A stretch of 64,000 nucleotides of DNA from Gordonia phthalatica. Lineage in GTDB: Bacteria > Actinomycetota > Actinomycetes > Mycobacteriales > Mycobacteriaceae. Numbering within the stretch: position 1 is the first letter of the stretch; each line of letters starts with the position of its first letter. This document shows positions 62,058-64,000 of this stretch, in pieces. The translations under genes and the position numbers were made by a program. The stretch is from positions 496,001-560,000 of the forward strand of contig NZ_CP011853.1 of NCBI RefSeq assembly GCF_001305675.1. Reading direction: 5' to 3'. The notes beneath the pieces are model-generated. The model made no database searches. It was not told the origin of the DNA and saw only the letters and a list, made by a program, of their open reading frames with translations.

Positions 62058-62635
62058 CGGGGATCTTTCGACGGGCCGGACAGGCCGGCGGTGAGGAAGT
62101 CGCGGAGGGCTGCGACGGATTCGGGCGTGAACTCGCGGGGCTGTGCGAGTTCGGTCATGAGGACCGTGAAGGCGAACCGCCAGCGGTGCTGGGCGGCGCC
62201 GACATCGAGGTCGGGGACGGTGTCGAGGAGGAGGTCGGTCCATGGCGCCATGCCGAACCAGCGGCTGTTCCACTGCGCGCGCGGATTCGCGATGACGAAC
62301 TCGGCCAGCACGCGGACGGTCGGCGCCGTCTCGGCATCGGCACGCAGGGCGACGAGCGGATCGAGGATCGCGTCGACGATGTCGCCGACGGTCCGCGGCC
62401 GGGCGGCGAGTCCGTCGAGCGGGCTGGCCCAGGTGGATTCGAAGCGGTCCTGAAGCAGCGCCGAGACCAGCGCCTCCTTGGAGCCGAAGTGGTAGTGGAC
62501 CGCGGCCGGGTTGGCGCCCGCAGCCGCGCAGACGGCGCGCACGGAGAGGGCGTCGTAGGGGACGTCCGCGAGGAGTTTCGCGGCGGCGTCGAGCAGCCGT
62601 GCGCGGGTGCTGCTCGCTCGAGTCTCGGAGGCCAT
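62054..62635 (-). CDS. TetR-family regulator of the OYE operon
   Basis: A 193-residue repressor. The helix-turn-helix is in TRARLLDAAAKLLADVPYDA, then LSVRAVCAAAGANPAAVHYH and FGSKEALVSALL. The C-terminal ligand domain is 120 residues. It is the first gene of a two-gene leftward operon, and its stop overlaps the OYE start (ATGA). A palindromic operator with a repeated half-site lies right upstream of its ATG, as expected for autoregulation. Confidence 0.92.
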   Translation of the reverse strand: MASETRASSTRARLLDAAAKLLADVPYDALSVRAVCAAAGANPAAVHYHFGSKEALVSALLQDRFESTWASPLDGLAARPRTVGDIVDAILDPLVALRADAETAPTVRVLAEFVIANPRAQWNSRWFGMAPWTDLLLDTVPDLDVGAAQHRWRFAFTVLMTELAQPREFTPESVAALRDFLTAGLSGPSKDPR

Positions 62636-62638
62636 TCT

Positions 62639-62692
62639 CTGATCAGAACACGATTCAATCAGTAATTCAATCGGTGATTGAAATGTGATCAG
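62639..62692. promoter_or_regulatory. Candidate TetR operator cluster
   Basis: A 17-bp palindrome, TTCAATC-GGT-GATTGAA (62666-62682), is accompanied by an extra direct half-site TTCAATC at 62654-62660. Outer arms CTGATCA (62639-62645) and TGATCAG (62686-62692) frame it. The cluster lies between the TetR gene and lpd, so it may also influence lpd. Confidence 0.7.
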
Positions 62693-62749
62693 TTCCCGAG
62701 CCCGCCCGGACGGCTGCGTGGCGCACACGCGGGAAGTACGCTGAACGTC

Positions 62750-64000
62750 GTGGCTGAACATTTTCAAACAGTTGTCCTGGGAGCCGGTCCTGGCGGGTAC
62801 GTGGCCGCGATCCGGTCCGCCCAGTTGGGCATGAAGACCGCAGTGATCGAAGAGAAGTGGTGGGGAGGCGTCTGCCTCAACGTCGGGTGCATCCCGTCGA
62901 AGGCGTTGCTGCGCAACGCTGAACTCGCCCACGTCTTCAACCACGAGGCCAAGACCTTCGGCATCAGCGGCGAGGTGAGCTTCGACTTCGGGGCCGCCTT
63001 CGACCGCAGTCGGAAGGTCTCCGACGGCATCGTCAAGGGCGTTCACTTCCTGATGAAGAAGAACAAGATCACCGAGATCGACGGGTACGGCGTCTTCCGC
63101 GACGCGAAGACCATCGTCGTCGGCGATCGCGAGATCACCTTCGACAACGTCATCATCGACACCGGATCCACCGTCCGTCTCCTCCCCGGCGTCGCGCTCA
63201 GCGAGAACGTCGTCACCTACGAGACCCAGATCCTCACCCGCGAACTCCCGAAGTCGATCGTCATCGTCGGCGCCGGCGCCATCGGCATGGAGTTCGGCTA
63301 CGTTCTCGCCAACTACGGCGTCGACGTCACCATCATCGAGTTCATGCCGCGCGTGCTCCCGAACGAGGACGCGGACGTCTCCAAGGAGATCGCCAAGGCG
63401 TACAAGAAGCTCGGCGTCAAGGTCCTCACCGGCACCGGCGTGCAGACCGTCGACGACAACGGCGACAACGTCACCGTCACGTACAAGGACGCCAAGGGCA
63501 ACGACGGCAGCATCACCGTCGACAAGGTCCTCATGTCCGTCGGCTTCGCGCCGCGCGTCGAGGGCTACGGCCTGGAGAACACCGGCGTCGCCCTCACCGA
63601 CCGCGGCGCCATCGCGATCGACGACCGCATGCGCACCAACGTCGACGGCATCTACGCCATCGGCGACGTCACAGCCAAGCTGCAGCTGGCCCACGTCGCC
63701 GAGGCCCAGGGCATCGTCGCCGTCGAGACCATGGCCGGCGCCGAGACCATGCTGCTCGGCGACTACCGCATGATGCCGCGCGCCACGTTCTGCCAGCCGC
63801 AGGTCGCATCGTTCGGCCTCACCGAGGAGCAGGCGCGCAACGAGGGCTACGAGATCACCGTCTCGAAGTTCCCCTTCACCGCCAACGGCAAGGCCATGGG
63901 CCTGAACGCGACTGCCGGTTTCGTCAAGCTCATCACCAACTCGCAGACCGACGAACTGCTCGGCGGCCACATGGTCGGCGACAACGTCTCCGAGATGCTG
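62750..64000 (+). CDS. lpd: Dihydrolipoyl dehydrogenase, 3' end outside window
   Basis: FAD enzyme that reoxidises dihydrolipoamide in the pyruvate and 2-oxoacid dehydrogenase complexes. The first 417 residues of about 465 are present. The FAD loop is VVLGAGPGGYVAA and the redox disulfide is Cys42-Cys47 in GGVCLNVGCIPSK. The NAD loop is IVIVGAGAIGMEFGY, and the second FAD motif is GIYAIGDVT. The sequence near the cysteines matches mycobacterial LpdC. The missing end carries the catalytic His-Glu pair. The start is GTG at 62750. Confidence 0.96.
   Translation, partial: MAEHFQTVVLGAGPGGYVAAIRSAQLGMKTAVIEEKWWGGVCLNVGCIPSKALLRNAELAHVFNHEAKTFGISGEVSFDFGAAFDRSRKVSDGIVKGVHFLMKKNKITEIDGYGVFRDAKTIVVGDREITFDNVIIDTGSTVRLLPGVALSENVVTYETQILTRELPKSIVIVGAGAIGMEFGYVLANYGVDVTIIEFMPRVLPNEDADVSKEIAKAYKKLGVKVLTGTGVQTVDDNGDNVTVTYKDAKGNDGSITVDKVLMSVGFAPRVEGYGLENTGVALTDRGAIAIDDRMRTNVDGIYAIGDVTAKLQLAHVAEAQGIVAVETMAGAETMLLGDYRMMPRATFCQPQVASFGLTEEQARNEGYEITVSKFPFTANGKAMGLNATAGFVKLITNSQTDELLGGHMVGDNVSEML

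Overview
The window is GC-rich actinobacterial chromosome. Gene content and order point to the Mycobacteriales, most likely a Gordonia-like genus (inferred from memory of the M. tuberculosis map, not from a database search). The run thiD-thiC ... xthA, Rv0428c-like, def, DUF3263, LytR-C, sodC, YbdK ligase ... AAA ATPase, pssA, psd ... groEL2 ... lpd follows the M. tuberculosis Rv0422c-Rv0462 order, but it is split by accessory genes. I found no tRNA, rRNA, CRISPR array, integrase or transposase.

Region 1 (1-12.5 kb): the 3' part of a glutamate decarboxylase gene, a Thr-rich membrane protein, an AraC regulator, thiamine synthesis (thiC-thiD behind a TPP riboswitch), a small GNAT enzyme, xthA, a membrane-tethered barnase-type RNase with its barstar, an Rv0428c-like protein, def, DUF3263, a LytR-C protein, a copper-only type SodC lipoprotein and a YbdK ligase. 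Region 2 (12.5-19.1 kb): a complete, translationally coupled Mrp antiporter operon (mrpA/B fusion, C, D, E, F, G). Region 3 (19.1-27.7 kb): a lipoprotein, a Pro-rich membrane protein, an acyl-CoA ligase, an Abi_2/HEPN abortive-infection gene behind a strong RNA hairpin, a CDC48-like ATPase, phosphatidylserine synthase and decarboxylase, and an SRPBCC protein.

Region 4 (27.7-41.5 kb): an acyl-CoA dehydrogenase pair with a coupled unknown protein, an amidase, a DHA2-type MFS exporter bracketed by two copies of one palindrome, and two acetate-type sodium/solute symporter units. The second symporter unit sits with a LytS/LytT-type two-component system, and an SDR gene lies between kinase and regulator. 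Region 5 (41.5-50.5 kb): a PhoA lipoprotein, an Excalibur protein, groEL2 with two tandem CIRCE boxes, an AAA_14/DUF4143 ATPase headed by three 23-bp repeats, an M20 amidohydrolase, and an operon of PtpB-like phosphatase, TetR and SRPBCC protein.

Region 6 (50.5-64 kb): a secreted protein, PPK2, a membrane protein, a cobalamin riboswitch controlling a BtuFCD-type ABC importer, a membrane ORF that lacks a stop codon, a prolyl oligopeptidase, an MHS-family transporter, an OYE-type flavin reductase coupled to a TetR gene with a palindromic operator, and the 5' part of lpd. The candidates most likely to repay follow-up are the Abi_2 gene with its leader RNA hairpin, the repeat-headed AAA_14 island, the RNase/barstar pair in a housekeeping operon, and the nested palindrome upstream of psd.
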